64,000 nt of DNA from Aricia agestis (lineage: Eukaryota; Arthropoda; Insecta; Lepidoptera; Lycaenidae): NCBI RefSeq assembly GCF_905147365.1, contig NC_056407.1, positions 22,985,980 to 23,049,979 of the forward strand, written 5' to 3'. Both the position numbers and the translations under genes were made by a program. Below the pieces are notes generated by a model that did not search any database, had not been told where the DNA came from, and saw only the letters and a list, made by a program, of their open reading frames with translations. Positions 24,332 to 36,587 of the stretch are shown in pieces (within the stretch, counting starts at the first letter, position 1; each line of letters opens with the position of its first letter).

Positions 24332-25179
24332 AGTAAAAGCTTTAAAAATATCAATCATTATTTTAAGCTACATTTATGAGACAATTAAAAGAATATAGTC
24401 AATAGTGATAGATGATCAACGATCATATTACTAATTGTTGAGGTAAATTACCATATTAGCAAAGAAGCGACGTGCCAGACCCATGGACAAGGTAAAAGGT
24501 AAAAACAGTTTAATAAGTTATTTTGCCTGTGCCAGTAATTTTAGTGAAGACGGACGGTCATTTTCATAGAAAGTATAGGTATGAGAGCGCCTTGGTCCAG
24601 TGGGCTACTTTATCTGTGAATTCCATATTTTGACCAACTTCGAGTTAAGATAAAACTCTTGTGTTGAAAATATCATAAGTACCTTTTCTTTCATAAAAAC
24701 GAGGAGCAACTCAAACTTAATCAGGGTTAACTTTAATGAGTCTCGTGAGTCGTGACTCGTCACATTAAAGTACCTACCCTTACGGCGTTCCTAAAATCAA
24801 CGCTTTCTTCTTCATCTGCCCTACTAAACTCCGACTTCCAATAATCCAAATCCGTCCTCATTTTTTATTCCTAATCGTTTTAAATCTAGTTTGCCGCCTG
24901 CAAACAAGATTAAAAGATTTGCAACTTACTGAGTTGAGGCAGTGATTTTCTACGTTAACCTTTGTTGTAAATTATTTTTATCGCTATAATACGTCTATAC
25001 ACCTTCTAACATTATCGATTGATTGTGTCGTCGCGTCGGTGGTCGGTACATTGCATATTTTGGTCAGTTATAGGTTTTTCAGTGTTAAAAAGTACGTACG
25101 TAATGTCCAATTTATAATTATCTTACTTATTTTCTTCCTTATTTGTAGGCATGACAGTGTTTCTTATGTTATGGCAAAT

Positions 25180-25922
25180 AAAAAACCGGCCAAGTGCGTG
25201 TCGGGCCACGCGCAATATAGGGTTCCGTAGTATCACTAGTACCGCTAGTTTTTAATAATGTATGTATGGTCATTACTCATTTATAACGTCTTTTATACTA
25301 CTGTCTACTAATAACATCATCACAGTTACAATAAAATTTCAATGGAATCGGAACGAAAAGTTCCTTTATACTTCGCCGAATACATAATATTATTTAGTTG
25401 ATCGACTATAACTCAAAAACTTAATATGAAGTCTTCTTCGCCGTGATAGTTTTCCTTTTAAATTCAGCATATTTCCTACTACCGTGAATTTTTACACATT
25501 TCCAGAAGCATCTGTTTAGCTGGTAGAAGGGGGAGAAACTGGACTCTAACGATTTTTTTCCTCTTTAAAACTTAATATTTCACAAACGGATCGAGATCCC
25601 TAAATCGGAAAAAGATCTATGAATACTCATAATATTTTGAAAAAACCTATCCAACAACACCCCACACGAAAAAAAATTCATCCCCGCCTTATGTGTAGGG
25701 AAGGTACTCACCATAAAAAAAATATTTTTTAAAGATTTCATGTACCATTTTGTCGGCATCATTAATATGTGCATTCATGCCAAATTATAGCTTTGTAGGA
25801 CATATAGTCTCTGTGCAAAACCGCGGACAGACAGACGGACGGACAGACGAACAGACGGACAGACAGACGGACGAACAGACCGAAACTATAAGGGTTCCTT
25901 GTTGACTACGGAACCCTAAAAA
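25180..25922 (+). repeat. GGTTCCGTA-type lepidopteran repeat, long copy
   Basis: Starts AAAAAACCGGCCAAGTGCGT, has a GACAGACGGACGGACAGACG tract near 25827 and ends TACGGAACCCTAAAAAT. It is the best reference in this window for the interrupted minus-strand relative at 51752-54139. Confidence 0.8.
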
Positions 25923-26407
25923 TAGAAAGTTACCTTAATTCTCCACTCTTGGATAGGTACCTACATACTAATAAAATAATTATGTTTGCATGACCTTTCC
26001 ATGTTTTAACTTTGAATAAAGTAACGGTTTAATAAAATTTTAAATTAAAATATTGTGTAGGATGGATTTCCTTCTCTTACGAAAATTATCTATTTTCATA
26101 CAATTTACAAAAATACGTTAAGTATTACAATTTCTACCTATCCATCTTAAAGTTATTATAAATTCAGAAGCCGGTTGCAAAGTAAAGTGATTTACATACC
26201 TTCAATAATATAATTAACTTTTGACGTCCACTCTGCGACGAGTATGTAGCGATTATGGCTTTGACAAAACTCGTCAAATAAACAAACATAATTTCCAAAC
26301 AAGTTATTCGTGAAACAGGTATTATTATGGTCTATGGACTATAAATGAAATAAAGAATTGTCCTATTATATTTACTTAGTCATTAAATATTTAAAATATT
26401 ATTATTG

Positions 26408-26785
26408 ACTAGATGTTCCGCGCGGCTTCGCCCGCGTAATTTAGGAATGTCACGGAAACCGTACATTTTTCCGCAAAAAAAAAAAACCTATGTCCTTTCA
26501 CGTGGTCTATTCTTCATGTGTGCCAAATAACATAAAAATTGCTCCGGTACGTTCAAATAAGCCCTTTCAAATAATTTCCCCCGTTTTTTCCACACTTTCC
26601 TCTATTTCTTCGCTCCTATTAGTCTTAGCGCGATAAAATATAGCCTACAGCCTTTCTTAATAAATATGCTATCTAACACTGAAAGAATTTTTCAAACCGG
26701 ACCAGTAGTTCCTGAGATTAGCGCGTTCAAACAAACAAACAAACAAACTCTTTCCAATTATAATATTAGTATAGATTAGTATAGA
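26408..26785 (-). mobile_element. Helitron-like non-autonomous element
   Basis: On the minus strand it begins TCTATACTAATCTATACTAA and ends GCGGAACATCTAGT, i.e. 5' TC and 3' CTAGT, preceded by GC-rich near-palindromic GCGGGCGAAGCCGCGC. This matches the Helitron end rule and the longer element at 47790-49382. Confidence 0.65.
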
Positions 26786-26839
26786 TTTGGTTGGTTTTTT
26801 GTTAGCGTTGTTTACAGCAAGTAGAAGTAAAAATTAACT

Positions 26840-27777
26840 AAAAAAAATCGGCCAAGTGCGAGTCGGACGAAAGTAGACAAAAAAATTGTGTTTCTTATAT
26901 TATGTGAACCCCTCTTAAGAGGAGTCCACACCGCCGTTTTTCCATACAAACGCTGTCCCCTGTTTCCTCCCTGGATAATGCCGGTAGAGTTATGATTTTT
27001 TTCCTGAATGTCTATGGCCACTATTAGCATGTTCCTATGTTTTCTTTTTTTTCATAATTTTATTATTAAAAAAGATAAGAACGTCCAAAAACCCAAAAAA
27101 ATGGCAAGATTTTCCTCTGTGTTCAAACACCCAGAAAACAAAACTGGCTAAAATATACAAAAAAAAAAAAAACATAGGGACACAGCTCAAGCCTTGCTTT
27201 AATTCTTAATGAAAAAAGTACTTAAATCGGTTAAGTTTTGGAGAAGGAATCAGCGGACAACGAATCGAAGAATTTCTGTTCTTTTATTAGACTTTTTGTC
27301 GTGTTGTCTCTATCGCGCTCTGCGGTGGGAGACTTGAGATTGGTGAGACAGCAATACATTTTCAAATACCTATTTTCAATTTCTCTCGCCCCTGGTGTAT
27401 CCTCTTAAATATTTACTTAAATTTTTTTTATTATGTAATTATTACAAATATAATTAAGGATATTATTGTGAAAATTTCAAGTGCCTAGCTGTTACCATTC
27501 TTACCATACCATGTTGTTGTATTGATTACGAGCGAAAAAACCTAAAACAAATCACGTTTGTTGTATGGGAGCCCCCTTAAATATTAATTTTATTGCGTTT
27601 TTAGTATATTTTGTTGTTATTAATAGCGGCAACAGAAATACACAATCTGTGAAAATTTCAAAAGTCTAGCGGTAGCGGTTCTGGGTTACAGCCTGGAGAC
27701 AGACGGACAGACAGACAGACATCGAAGTCTCAGTAATAGGTCCCGTTTTTACTCTTTAGGTACGGAACCCTAAAAAT
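26840..27777 (+). repeat. GGTTCCGTA-type repeat carrying a TTAA MITE
   Basis: Outer repeat begins TCGGCCAAGTGCGAGTCGGA and ends TACGGAACCCTAAAAA. A 490-bp TTAA-bounded MITE (26915-27408) is inserted inside it. Confidence 0.75.
26915..27408 (+). mobile_element. TTAA-bounded MITE, copy 1
   Basis: Ends TTAAGAGGAGTCCACACC and GGTGTATCCTCTTAA. TTAA target sites are typical of piggyBac-type elements. A second copy in reverse orientation is at 28473-28955, with collinear interior (for example CTTAACCGATTTAAGTACTT on the plus strand of copy 2). Confidence 0.7.
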
Positions 27778-28472
27778 TTTGTTTAGCGAATAGTGATAAG
27801 TGATTACTGGTAAATCAAGTTTAGAGACATAATTTAAAGGAGTACCCTACCTACAATAAAAAAGATACAAAGTATAAAATATCTATTAATATTTTTTTTC
27901 CATCCACTTAGGTCTTAAAAGTTAGATATATTTTTACTTACTTAATTTAAATAAAATTAAATATATTTTTCCTACAAATCTCAATGTCTTTCGGCAACCA
28001 TTGCAATCGTTTTTAGGAATCGTCTGTAATTTTAATAGAAAATAAGGTTCTCGAAAGCAAAACAATTATTTTATTTTATTTAAATTAACCTATGTAATGG
28101 ACACCGAATCCTTAGAGAGTAGAGACCAGCTATGTTTCGACACGAATAGGATAGGGCGTGCTAAAAGAAGGAAGCGATATTATATTAAGTACAAAATATT
28201 ATTGACTCGGGCCATGTTCGTCACTCATTAAAAACCAGCGTAAGTTCCGACTTAAGTCCGACGACGCGCGACGCCCAAAGCAGTAATTATAGTAATAATT
28301 ATTATGTTTGAGAGAGTAAGTAGGTATTTTAGTTTTGGACTTCGATTTTATATTTTTCTAATGTTCCGGTATCGTAGGTTTGCATTTTGTAACGTTGCTA
28401 CCTACTTGAAATCGCCTTTCATTAGGTGGTAAGTCTGCTCTTTAGCCCCAATTCCACCAACGTCTGTTAGTG

Positions 28473-28955
28473 TTAAGAGGATACAACAGCGGCTAGAGAA
28501 ATGAAAAAAAAGTACGTGTAATATCTATAGCTGTCTCCCTTACCTCAAGCCTATACCGCAGAACGCGATAGAGACAACTGCAGAAAATCCAGAAAATCAA
28601 CGATTCGTTGTCCCCTGATTCCTTCTCCAAAACTTAACCGATTTAAGTACTTTTTTCATTAAAGATTAAAAAAAGGCTTGAGCTGTGTTCCTATGTTTTG
28701 TTTTTTTTTGTATAATCTAGCCAAATCTGTTTTCTGGACGTTTGAACACAGTGAAAAATCTGGCCATTTTTTTGGGTTTTTGAACGTTCATATCTTATTT
28801 AATAATTAAATTATGAAAAAAAAAGAAAACATAGGGACATTGTATTAGTGGCCGTAGATATTCAGGAAAAAAATTATAACTCTACTAGCATTATCCAGGG
28901 AGGAAACAGGGGACAACGTTTGTATGGAAAAAAGGGCGGTGTGGAATCCTCTTAA
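28473..28955 (-). mobile_element. TTAA-bounded MITE, copy 2
   Basis: Reverse-oriented relative of 26915-27408, bounded by TTAAGAGGATACAAC and GTGGAATCCTCTTAA. Confidence 0.7.
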
Positions 28956-29087
28956 CAGCTTGTTAAAATTTTATGTCATCCCTTTCATTCATAAGAAAAG
29001 CGAAAAAGGTAACGTGATACTAATTCGAGCGTTATCTTTAACAGTCGTTGGTGAAATTGGGGCTTAGCCGGTCTTGTTTAACGATGC

Positions 29088-29252
29088 TTTTTAGGGTTCC
29101 GTACCCCTAGGTTCAAAACTGGACCCTATTATAAAGACTTCGCTGTCTGTCCGTCCATCTGTCTCCATTTCTTAAGAACCACTATAGCCTTAGTAATAAT
29201 GGTTCGGCAGCGTACTGTGCGCGAATGCGACTCGCACTTGGCCACTTTTTTA
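29088..29252 (-). repeat. GGTTCCGTA-type repeat, short copy
   Basis: TTTTTAGGGTTCCGTACCCC at the left and GCGACTCGCACTTGGCCAC at the right mark a short minus-strand copy. Confidence 0.75.
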
Positions 29253-29530
29253 TACTTATTGCCATCACTATGTGAAATAAACGAGTCTTGCTGGGAATAA
29301 GAAAGAGTGACGTTGTGTTTTTGTATTATTGTGTTATTTCGGTTTTTAATGTGTAATGTTGGTAGAATATTAACCATTAAAATAATATTCGATGTCGTGC
29401 ACAACTGTGGGCAAGTGATACAACTTCAAGAAATATGCCATTTTGTGTTCCCTCCAAAACTCCATCGAAAGTTGTAGTAAAGGGTCTACCCAAGGGCGTC
29501 GCCAGCCGATGGCGCAGGGGCGGGCAAGTT

Positions 29531-29606
29531 GACTTTACCTACTACAATTCATACTTTTCTCATTCTCTATAAATGAGAAAAGTAGATATGAATTGTAGGT
29601 AAAGTC
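29531..29606. repeat. Near-perfect hairpin, about 34-bp arms
   Basis: GACTTTACCTAC at 29531 pairs with GTAGGTAAAGTC at 29595-29606; the arms differ by two small indels. Loop about 7 nt. Confidence 0.85.
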
Positions 29607-30104
29607 GACAGCACATGAAGCTTTTCACTTGTACTACGAGCCTTACATCTATGATCTACAGCGATTGTAATAACAACAGTATCTTAGTACTATAAGCAAT
29701 ATTATAATATACCACTTTACTAAAACCACTGACTTGACTCGTTGACTTTATTGATTACTTTTTTAGACTTTTACTAGACTTTCGACTTGACGATCATCTC
29801 GAAAAACGACTTAAAATTTTGTAATTTTTCACGAAAAAAATTTTTCCCGCCTATTACTTGACACTGGCCATGGTTAAAAAGCCGAGCGCCATATTATAAA
29901 AAAAAGACATAATACATATGACAGGCGACAGCTGTTAGCTGTCATCTTTGTGACGTATGAACATAAATAATTTATGAAAGCCAATAATTTATTTAATATT
30001 GGTAAATTGTTTTATGATTTATCAACTTGAAATTACACAAAATATGTTTTTAAAATAAAAGAAACTTACGCCCGGAACTGTACTTGTATTTATTTCTCTT
30101 CAAA

Positions 30105-32261
30105 ATGGATCCTGCACTTTTGCGGGAACGTGAGGCGTTTCGAAAGAAGGCGCTTGCTACACCAAGGTGAGTTCCATACTTGTTATTTGTTTGCAATAAC
30201 CACGGCAACTGAACCCGTTACTTGCTTTGACCCAATACTTTCTCGTGCGCACTCCCACTATACGACTACAATAGTTGGTTAAAAATTATTTTTTTTGTCT
30301 CAGTACAATAAACACATTTTTATGCCACCACATTATCTTCTTTATCATGATAGTAAATGATTTCTGACGAAACCTTATCACAGATCTAATCCATGATCTA
30401 CTTTCTGGTGTCATCTCAGATCCTGTACTCATTTTTCCACATTTTAATTTTATCAAGAGTTGTATTCCACTCAATCACTAAAATACTATTACTTTGAAAA
30501 TACAAAATATTGGTACCCACTTGAATAAACAGACGGTATATTAATTGTTCTCTTAGGAATTGTTTAAATCTCTTAAAGTAAGTATTGCAATGTATCTAAT
30601 AATTCATCTTTTTAATATTACAGTGTTGAAAAGAAAAAGAAAGATGATTCACAATTTAAAGATGATACAAAGAAGAAGTCTAAGTCATCATCCAGCTCTG
30701 TCAGCGCAGGACCAAAGCTGGATGCTACAAAGTAAGTATTGTTTGTTGCACTATTATTTTTTTCTAAAATCGTTATCTAAGTATGAATTTTCATTCGACG
30801 TTACAAACCTTTCTATATTATAATGATTGATTCCTGATTATAGCAAAGCATAATACATTTAAATGAAATTTTTAGCTACAAAACTATGGCCGGAAGCTCG
30901 TCATACAGATTTGGTGTTCTCGCTCGTATCGTCCGACACATGAGAGCTAGACATCAAGATGGAGATGACCACCCGCTGACTATTGATGAAATATTGGATG
31001 AAACAAACCAACTGGATGTTGGAAACAAAATTAAACAGGTAAGGAAACCACCAGTTTCAGATGACTGCATTGTTTATTTATTTTTTCTGTTGTACTTTTG
31101 ACATTATTGACATTTGACTATTTGTACAAAAGTCATCAAAAACAAAACATTGCTATGACACCATAATGCTCATTGCTAAATCTCTATAAAATAAATGTTT
31201 TGTTTTTCATGACTTTTGTACAAATATGACATAATTATGTTATGGACTATGGTAAAAGTTAGCTAAAACTAATCTAAACTAAAATTATGTTTCATTTCAG
31301 TGGCTTCAGACAGAAGCACTACCAAGTAATCCAAAGATTGAGACCACTCTTGATGGAAAGTTCATATTTAAGCCTGTATACAAAATAAAAGACAAGAAAT
31401 CATTGTTAAGGTTAGTCATTCAAAGTATTAATATAAAAAATATAATATTATTATTATTATTCTTATTAAAAATTAACATTTTTTTATATAATAATATTAT
31501 GCAATATTATCAGAAATAATTGGTTGTTTTAAGCATTTGTGTCCTAACCAACAATTTTTTTGTTGTTAAATTTTGAATGCAGTCTTGTTCTATCATCATC
31601 TAAAGAACATAACTGCATTCATAACTCAATACGTAATTTTTTGTGGGTTAGTACATGAATGCTGTACAGCGTCCAATTATGAAATCTGAATATTTCAGGC
31701 TACTAAAGCAACATGACTTAAAAGGGCTTGGAGGTATTTTTCTGGAGGATGTACAAGAATCTCTACCACATTGTGAAAGAGCATTGAAACACTTGGCACA
31801 GGAAATACTATACATCACACGGCCAACCGACAAGAAGAAAATATTATTCTACAATGACAAAACTGCTACTCTAGATGTATGTTTTAAGCATGCAATTTTA
31901 TTGTGATATAGATGTGGTTATGAGTTTTTAATTGGCTTCGAAAAAAGAGGGAGTTTGTTTGTTCAGCTATATAATATACAAGTTGTTTTTTTTATTACAG
32001 GTTGATGAAGAATTTGTTAAGCTCTGGCGTGCTACAGCTGTAGATGCGATGGATGACGCCAAAATTGAGGAATATCTAGAGAAACAAGGTATTAAATCAA
32101 TGCAAGACCATGGACCTAGGAAGCCTGTAGTTCCAAAGAGAAAAAAGGCTTCTCAAAAGAGAAGACAATTCAAGAAACCAAGAGATAATGAACATTTGGC
32201 TCATGTACTGGAAACTTATGAAGATAACACACTTACACAACAGGGTGTCACTGTTAAGTAA
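30105..32261 (+). CDS. TfIIEbeta: Transcription initiation factor IIE subunit beta
   Basis: TFIIE beta recruits and regulates TFIIH at RNA polymerase II promoters. Exons: 30105-30166, 30624-30731, 30876-31038, 31301-31410, 31699-31876, 32001-32261; all introns GT-AG and phases agree, giving 293 aa, as in fly and human (about 290). The N-terminus MDPALLRERE is typical, followed by a Lys/Ser-rich linker (KKKSKSSSSS). The first winged helix starts at 'YRFGVLARIVRHMRARHQDG' and includes EILDETNQLDVGNKIKQWL. The second follows at LLRLLKQHDLKGLGGIFLED, then ILYITRPTDKKKILFYND. The C-terminus is the conserved FVKLWRATAVDAMDDAKIEE region and a basic tail. Intron 4 carries a MITE (31516-31670). Only a variant ATTAAA poly(A) signal (32264-32269) was seen close by. 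Confidence 0.96.
31516..31670 (+). mobile_element. MITE in TFIIE beta intron
   Basis: Left ATAATTGGTTGTTTTAAGCA and right CAGCGTCCAATTAT with inner AGCATT/AATGCT and CTAACC/GGTTAG pairings form interrupted terminal inverted repeats. A diverged sister is at 1475-1625. Confidence 0.65.
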
Positions 32262-32344
32262 AATTAAATAATAATTAAGACTGATACATAACTTTTATTT
32301 CTTTATTGGCTGTTCCCGTGCACACTTTGTTGGGTATTAGCAAA

Positions 32345-32493
32345 TATAGGTCTACCAGAATCTGATGGCAAAAAGTGAGAAAACAAATTGACTCTAGCAA
32401 TACCGGGGTAATAGGAAGAAAACATATTTTGATTCTGGATATTTTTTGAAAATCTGTCATCAAAATTTGCCATCAGATTCTGGTACACCTATA
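32345..32493. mobile_element. MITE (TATAGGTCTACCAGAATC ends), copy 2
   Basis: Terminal inverted repeats TATAGGTCTACCAGAATCTG and CAGATTCTGGTACACCTATA; shares interior (GGATATTTTTTGAAAATCTG) with 16720-16938. It is 80 bp past the TFIIE beta stop codon. Confidence 0.75.
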
Positions 32494-32590
32494 GTTTTGA
32501 GCGCACTTTCCAGTTTCCCCAGCTGATACATGATTTTTTTATCAGGCTGTTAATACCTGTCCACTAGGAAAAAGGCTGCTACCTACCTAT

Positions 32591-32758
32591 TATAGTCTGT
32601 CAAAAAAGTGAAGAAATTAAAAAGTGGCAGTATCACAGATTTTAGAAGTAAGGCAGTATCATATCGTAGTGTCATCCCTTTCAAATCAATCTAAGAAAAA
32701 AGGGATGACACTACGATGCTGCCACTTTTTAATTTCTTCACTTTTTTGACAGTCTATA
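32591..32758. mobile_element. Hairpin MITE with asymmetric insertion
   Basis: Right arm (32700-32758) pairs with the left region almost fully: TATAGTCTGTCAAAAAAGTG against CACTTTTTTGACAGTCTATA, continuing through CGTAGTGTCATCCCT/AGGGATGACACTACG. The left arm carries about 26 extra bases. TA at both ends suggests a mariner-type MITE. Confidence 0.7.
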
Positions 32759-33559
32759 CCTGTGACTCTTTTCGTAGATCCTACACCTAAAGTTGTGTAA
32801 TTACCCGCCGCCCAGAAGATTTACTATCCAATTACGATTTCTTCAAATGTTTATACCGATATATATGTTCAACGATGGAAAAACTGTAAAAAATTGTAAA
32901 TAGTGTTTTTTTTTTTTTGTTTTGTAATTTATAGTGCTCAGTAAGAAGAAGGACATTATTTTTTTTTATTTAATTTGACGTATTGTATTTTTTTTTCTGG
33001 AGCAAAGGACTTGTTTCCAGCTCCCAGCTCCATTAAAAAAAAATGTCTGTGGAATCGTTTGACAGTTGGCTTTTCTCATTGTTTGAGCAGTGATGCCAGA
33101 TTGGGGGGAATCCCCCCAAATTTGGAGGTTTTTCTAGGTGATGGGGGGACAATTGGGGGGAAAAAATATTGGGGGGGATTGTTGGAGGAAAAAATTTAAG
33201 CTTGGGGGGTTTTGGGGGGATTCGGGAGTTTTAATTATAAGACCGATAATCTTAAAAAACTCGATAAAATATCTGTATTGCAAATAAATATTTCATTTTT
33301 AATACATTATTTTTCAACACTAAACACTATTAAAACAAACGCACGCACACATAGAACCACAATGCTGCGCACGATGATAGCCGACTAGTCCCGAAGTTGC
33401 CTTCCGGCAATAGCCTTCCGCCCTCTCACCCCGCGAGAGACCCCCGCGCCTGTCCGGTCAAGCAAACAGGTTTTTCCCGCCAACGGCGTGGTTTTATTTG
33501 CTAAACTTATTAGTGATTTAATATAGTGCATTAATTATTTCCTATTGTTGTTACAAACA

Positions 33560-36079
33560 ATGTCACTTTCAAAAGAAAAATATGTGAGAAGATACAGAAA
33601 AGAATGGGAAAGTGACCCTATGTTCAAAGGTACGTAATTCACTATTATTAATAAGTAATTATTATAATCCTTACTAATATAATATATAGTGTATTAAGTC
33701 ATGTTGTCTCATACAAATTTTATGTATTTTTTAAGCTCCGAGGCAACATTTTTCTCAATCAAAATTGAGACAACATTTATCCCAATTATTCTCAATCAAA
33801 GAGGCAGTAGGTATAATGACATTAAATGCGTAGTATAAGTATTTTATGATTTTGAGATTGGTTTGGTTGCTAACAAGTGCAGTATAACACTGTGTGGTTT
33901 AACATTAATTATTGTATAAGGATATTTGGTTAGCGTGTATGATCAGCTTCTTGCAACTTCTGTTTCTATTCACACGCATGATTACTGATTTATTTTATAC
34001 CCCGTGTTCCATTTGATGTTAAAAACGATCAAAACGCTCAAAATAGGAGGCATTTTGAGCGTTTTGATCGTTTTTAACATCAAATGGAACACGGGGATAA
34101 TACCATCTCGTAAGTGTTGCCATATTTTATATAAAAAAAAACTATCCCTATACAGGATGGCTGGCAGTCTGCATTGGTGACGATACAAAGGCATGGTGCA
34201 AAGCCTGCAAATGCACATTGACCTCCCACAAGAAAGATTTGTTAGAGCATTCCAAAACTAAAAAGCATGATAATTCTTTGAAACGATCAAATATTGTAGG
34301 GCAGTCGAGTAAAGTGTCTGACTTTTTTGAAAAACCCATAAAAGAGCCACGAAAAATTGCAGAATTAAAAATTGCTGCCTACGTTGCGGAGCATTCCAGT
34401 ATCAAGGCCGTTGATCACTTAGGAATGCTCATAAAAGATTTAGACCCAACTGCATCTGTTTTAAAGGACCTGAAGTTACACAGGACGAAATGCACTGCGT
34501 TAATTAAAAATGTAATTTCTCCTTGTTTTCTGGAAGATCTATTGGAAGAGGTTGGAGACAAACATTACTCCGTGATAATTGATGAAACAACAACAATTGA
34601 CACTAAAAAAGTAATGTGCTTAATTATTAGATTTTTTAGCGAAAAGCAAAATAAAATCGTCACTCAATTTTACAGATTGATAGAACTAGAATCTGCAGAT
34701 GCATCTTCATTGGCTGACGTATTTAAAGCACAGCTGACAGCTGATGGCCTTCATATAGACAAACTTTTGGGTATAGGTGTTGATGGCGCTAACGTCATGG
34801 TAGGCGAACACCACTCTTTTTCAACAATTTTGAAGGAAGAAAACCCCGAACTCGTGACCATAAAATGCGTTTGCCACTCATTGCATTTAGCAGCAGAATA
34901 TGCATTTAAGACACTTCCCCGGTTTTTAGATTTCCTCATCAAAGAATGCCACAATTGGTTTGCAAGTAGTACAAAAAGACAGATTGATTACAAAAAAACT
35001 TACATGTTACTATATGATGGAAAAACACCGTTAAAAATCAACAAATTAGCGGCACTAGATGGCTTTCAAGATACGAGGCCCTCAAAAAAATCGTACAGCA
35101 ATGGGATGGATTACAGTTACATTTTGACTTAGTTAAATCTAAAGAACGTTGTTACACTGCTGAACAATTAAGCATCATGCTCAAAAGTAAGACGAATTTT
35201 TTATACATGTCTTTTCTTGAAACTTATCTTAAGCCTATAACGTTAGTTAATAAAATGTTTCAAGCCACCAATGCAGATCCTTTAAAGTTACTAGAAGAAA
35301 TTAATAATTTGTTATTGACCTACTAAACAATTTTAATACCTCCAGCACAATTAGAAAAGGCGGACAAAAGCAATTTATCTAAATATGATTTTGAAAAGTA
35401 TATAATGGATTCGTCTTTCATGAATTTTGGATTTTCATTTAACGAAAAGTCTGTTGGTATTAGAGACCATGATCTGAAAGACGTAAAACAACGATGCAAA
35501 GAATTTCTCATAGAAATATGTAAACAGATAAAAAAAAGATTACCCAATAATATGAAAACGTTAGAAAATTGTAAACTAATGAGTCCTAAAAATGCAACAT
35601 CTCCAATGAAACCGGACATAACAAATTTAGCAAAATCTTTTAGGACCATTTGCAATGATGTCGACTCTGTAGTACAAGAGTGGAATTCTCTGCATCGTTC
35701 GACCTGGATATCCACACAAGATACAGAAGGTTTCTGGGTTGAAGTTTATAATTTTAAAAATGCAGTTGGAGAAAGAAGTTACGGACACGTAAGCAAACTG
35801 GCATTAAGTATTATGTCTTTGCCTTTCTCAAATGGAGCTGTGGAAAGAGCCTTCTCCCAGGTTTCACTAATAAAAGATAAATTAAGAAACAAAATGGCCA
35901 TCCAGACAGCGGAATCAATTTTAAGAATAAGATACACATTAACGGAAGGATGTACTAATTTTAACCCAACTACAAAAATTATTAAAAAATTTAATTCAGA
36001 AAAAATGTACGGGACTGCAAACGAAAGTTGCGAAGATACTGATTCCGTAATGGACGCTATTGCAGAATTAATAGTGTAA
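33560..36079 (+). pseudogene. hAT-family transposase, inactivated
   Basis: Exon 1 is 33560-33629 (MSLSKEKYVRRYRKEWESDP, donor GTACGT). Exon 2 starts at 34156 and opens with a BED-like zinc finger (WCKACKCTLTSHKKDLLEHS, then KTKKH). The central domain has 'SVIIDETTTIDTKKVMCLII', 'GIGVDGANVMVGEHHS' and 'CVCHSLHLAAEYA'. The C-terminal dimerisation region is 'LPFSNGAVERAFSQVSLIKD'. Two lesions are seen: a frameshift near 35050, at the conserved 'TRW' site, and an in-frame stop at 35324-35326; afterwards the frame is open to 36079. The 526-bp intron contains a perfect 45-bp hairpin (34000-34096). It should give no full-length transposase. Confidence 0.9.
34000..34096. repeat. Perfect inverted repeat, 45-bp arms, in transposase intron
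   Basis: Arms 34000-34044 and 34052-34096 are exact reverse complements with a 7-nt loop (AGGAGGC). It is within the intron of the hAT transposase and ends 60 bp before the splice acceptor. Confidence 0.95.
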
Positions 36080-36587
36080 TGGAAACAATAGCGTCCATTA
36101 ATTAATCAATATTTTCGTTAACTTTGTTTGCAGTTTTCATAATATATTTTTAACACGCTTCTATTAGCTTGGGCTGTATATGTATGTACGGAATCTTTGA
36201 GCATGATTTTTACCTCTCGCCAGTAGTATTAATTCGAAGCTTTGCATACGTACTGCCAAATGCCAATGCAATAATTTTAGTTTTTTCAAACTATTATGTA
36301 TTTATTTCAGAATTGAAAAGAAAAACTTGTGTTAAAAATTACACATACTTTCGTTCGTCATTTCCACTTGTTAATTTTGTACTTATTATATTTTAATGAA
36401 TAAAACTTGTTATGATTTTTGGGGGTATTTTTCTTGAAAACCCGAATTTTGGAGAATAATGAATTAAAAAAATAACTATAACTTTTGGGGGGATTTTTCT
36501 TTAAAACCCGTATTTTGGGGGGATTTCGGGGAACACTTGGGGAGAAACCACGATGGCCGTCTGGCAACACTGTGTTTGAGACATATA

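Larger units (their letters stand above)
22379..30104. other. Gene-poor, repeat-rich interval
   Basis: No coding exon could be recognised in 7.7 kb. A 5'UTR exon and promoter of the upstream minus-strand hexosaminidase probably lie here, and the TFIIE beta promoter is at the right end. Repeats: fold-back element 23076-24331, GGTTCCGTA repeats at 25180-25922, 26840-27777 and 29088-29252, a Helitron-like element 26408-26785, paired TTAA MITEs, and an imperfect hairpin 29531-29606. Confidence 0.6.
33088..36572 (+). mobile_element. hAT transposon, 3.5 kb, with 8-bp target duplication
   Basis: Ends CAGTGATGCCAGATTGGGGG and the reverse complement of CTGGCAACACTG are inverted repeats of hAT type, with G-rich subterminal tracts (GGGGGGAA and GGGGGGATTT) on both sides. 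The octamer TGTTTGAG lies at 33080-33087 and 36573-36580. The element encodes a two-exon transposase (33560-36079) that is now broken. Its right target duplication overlaps by one base with that of the next element. Confidence 0.9.

Noticed and set aside
34751..34954. Minus-strand frame inside the transposase
   Set aside because: Antisense shadow of the hAT transposase exon.
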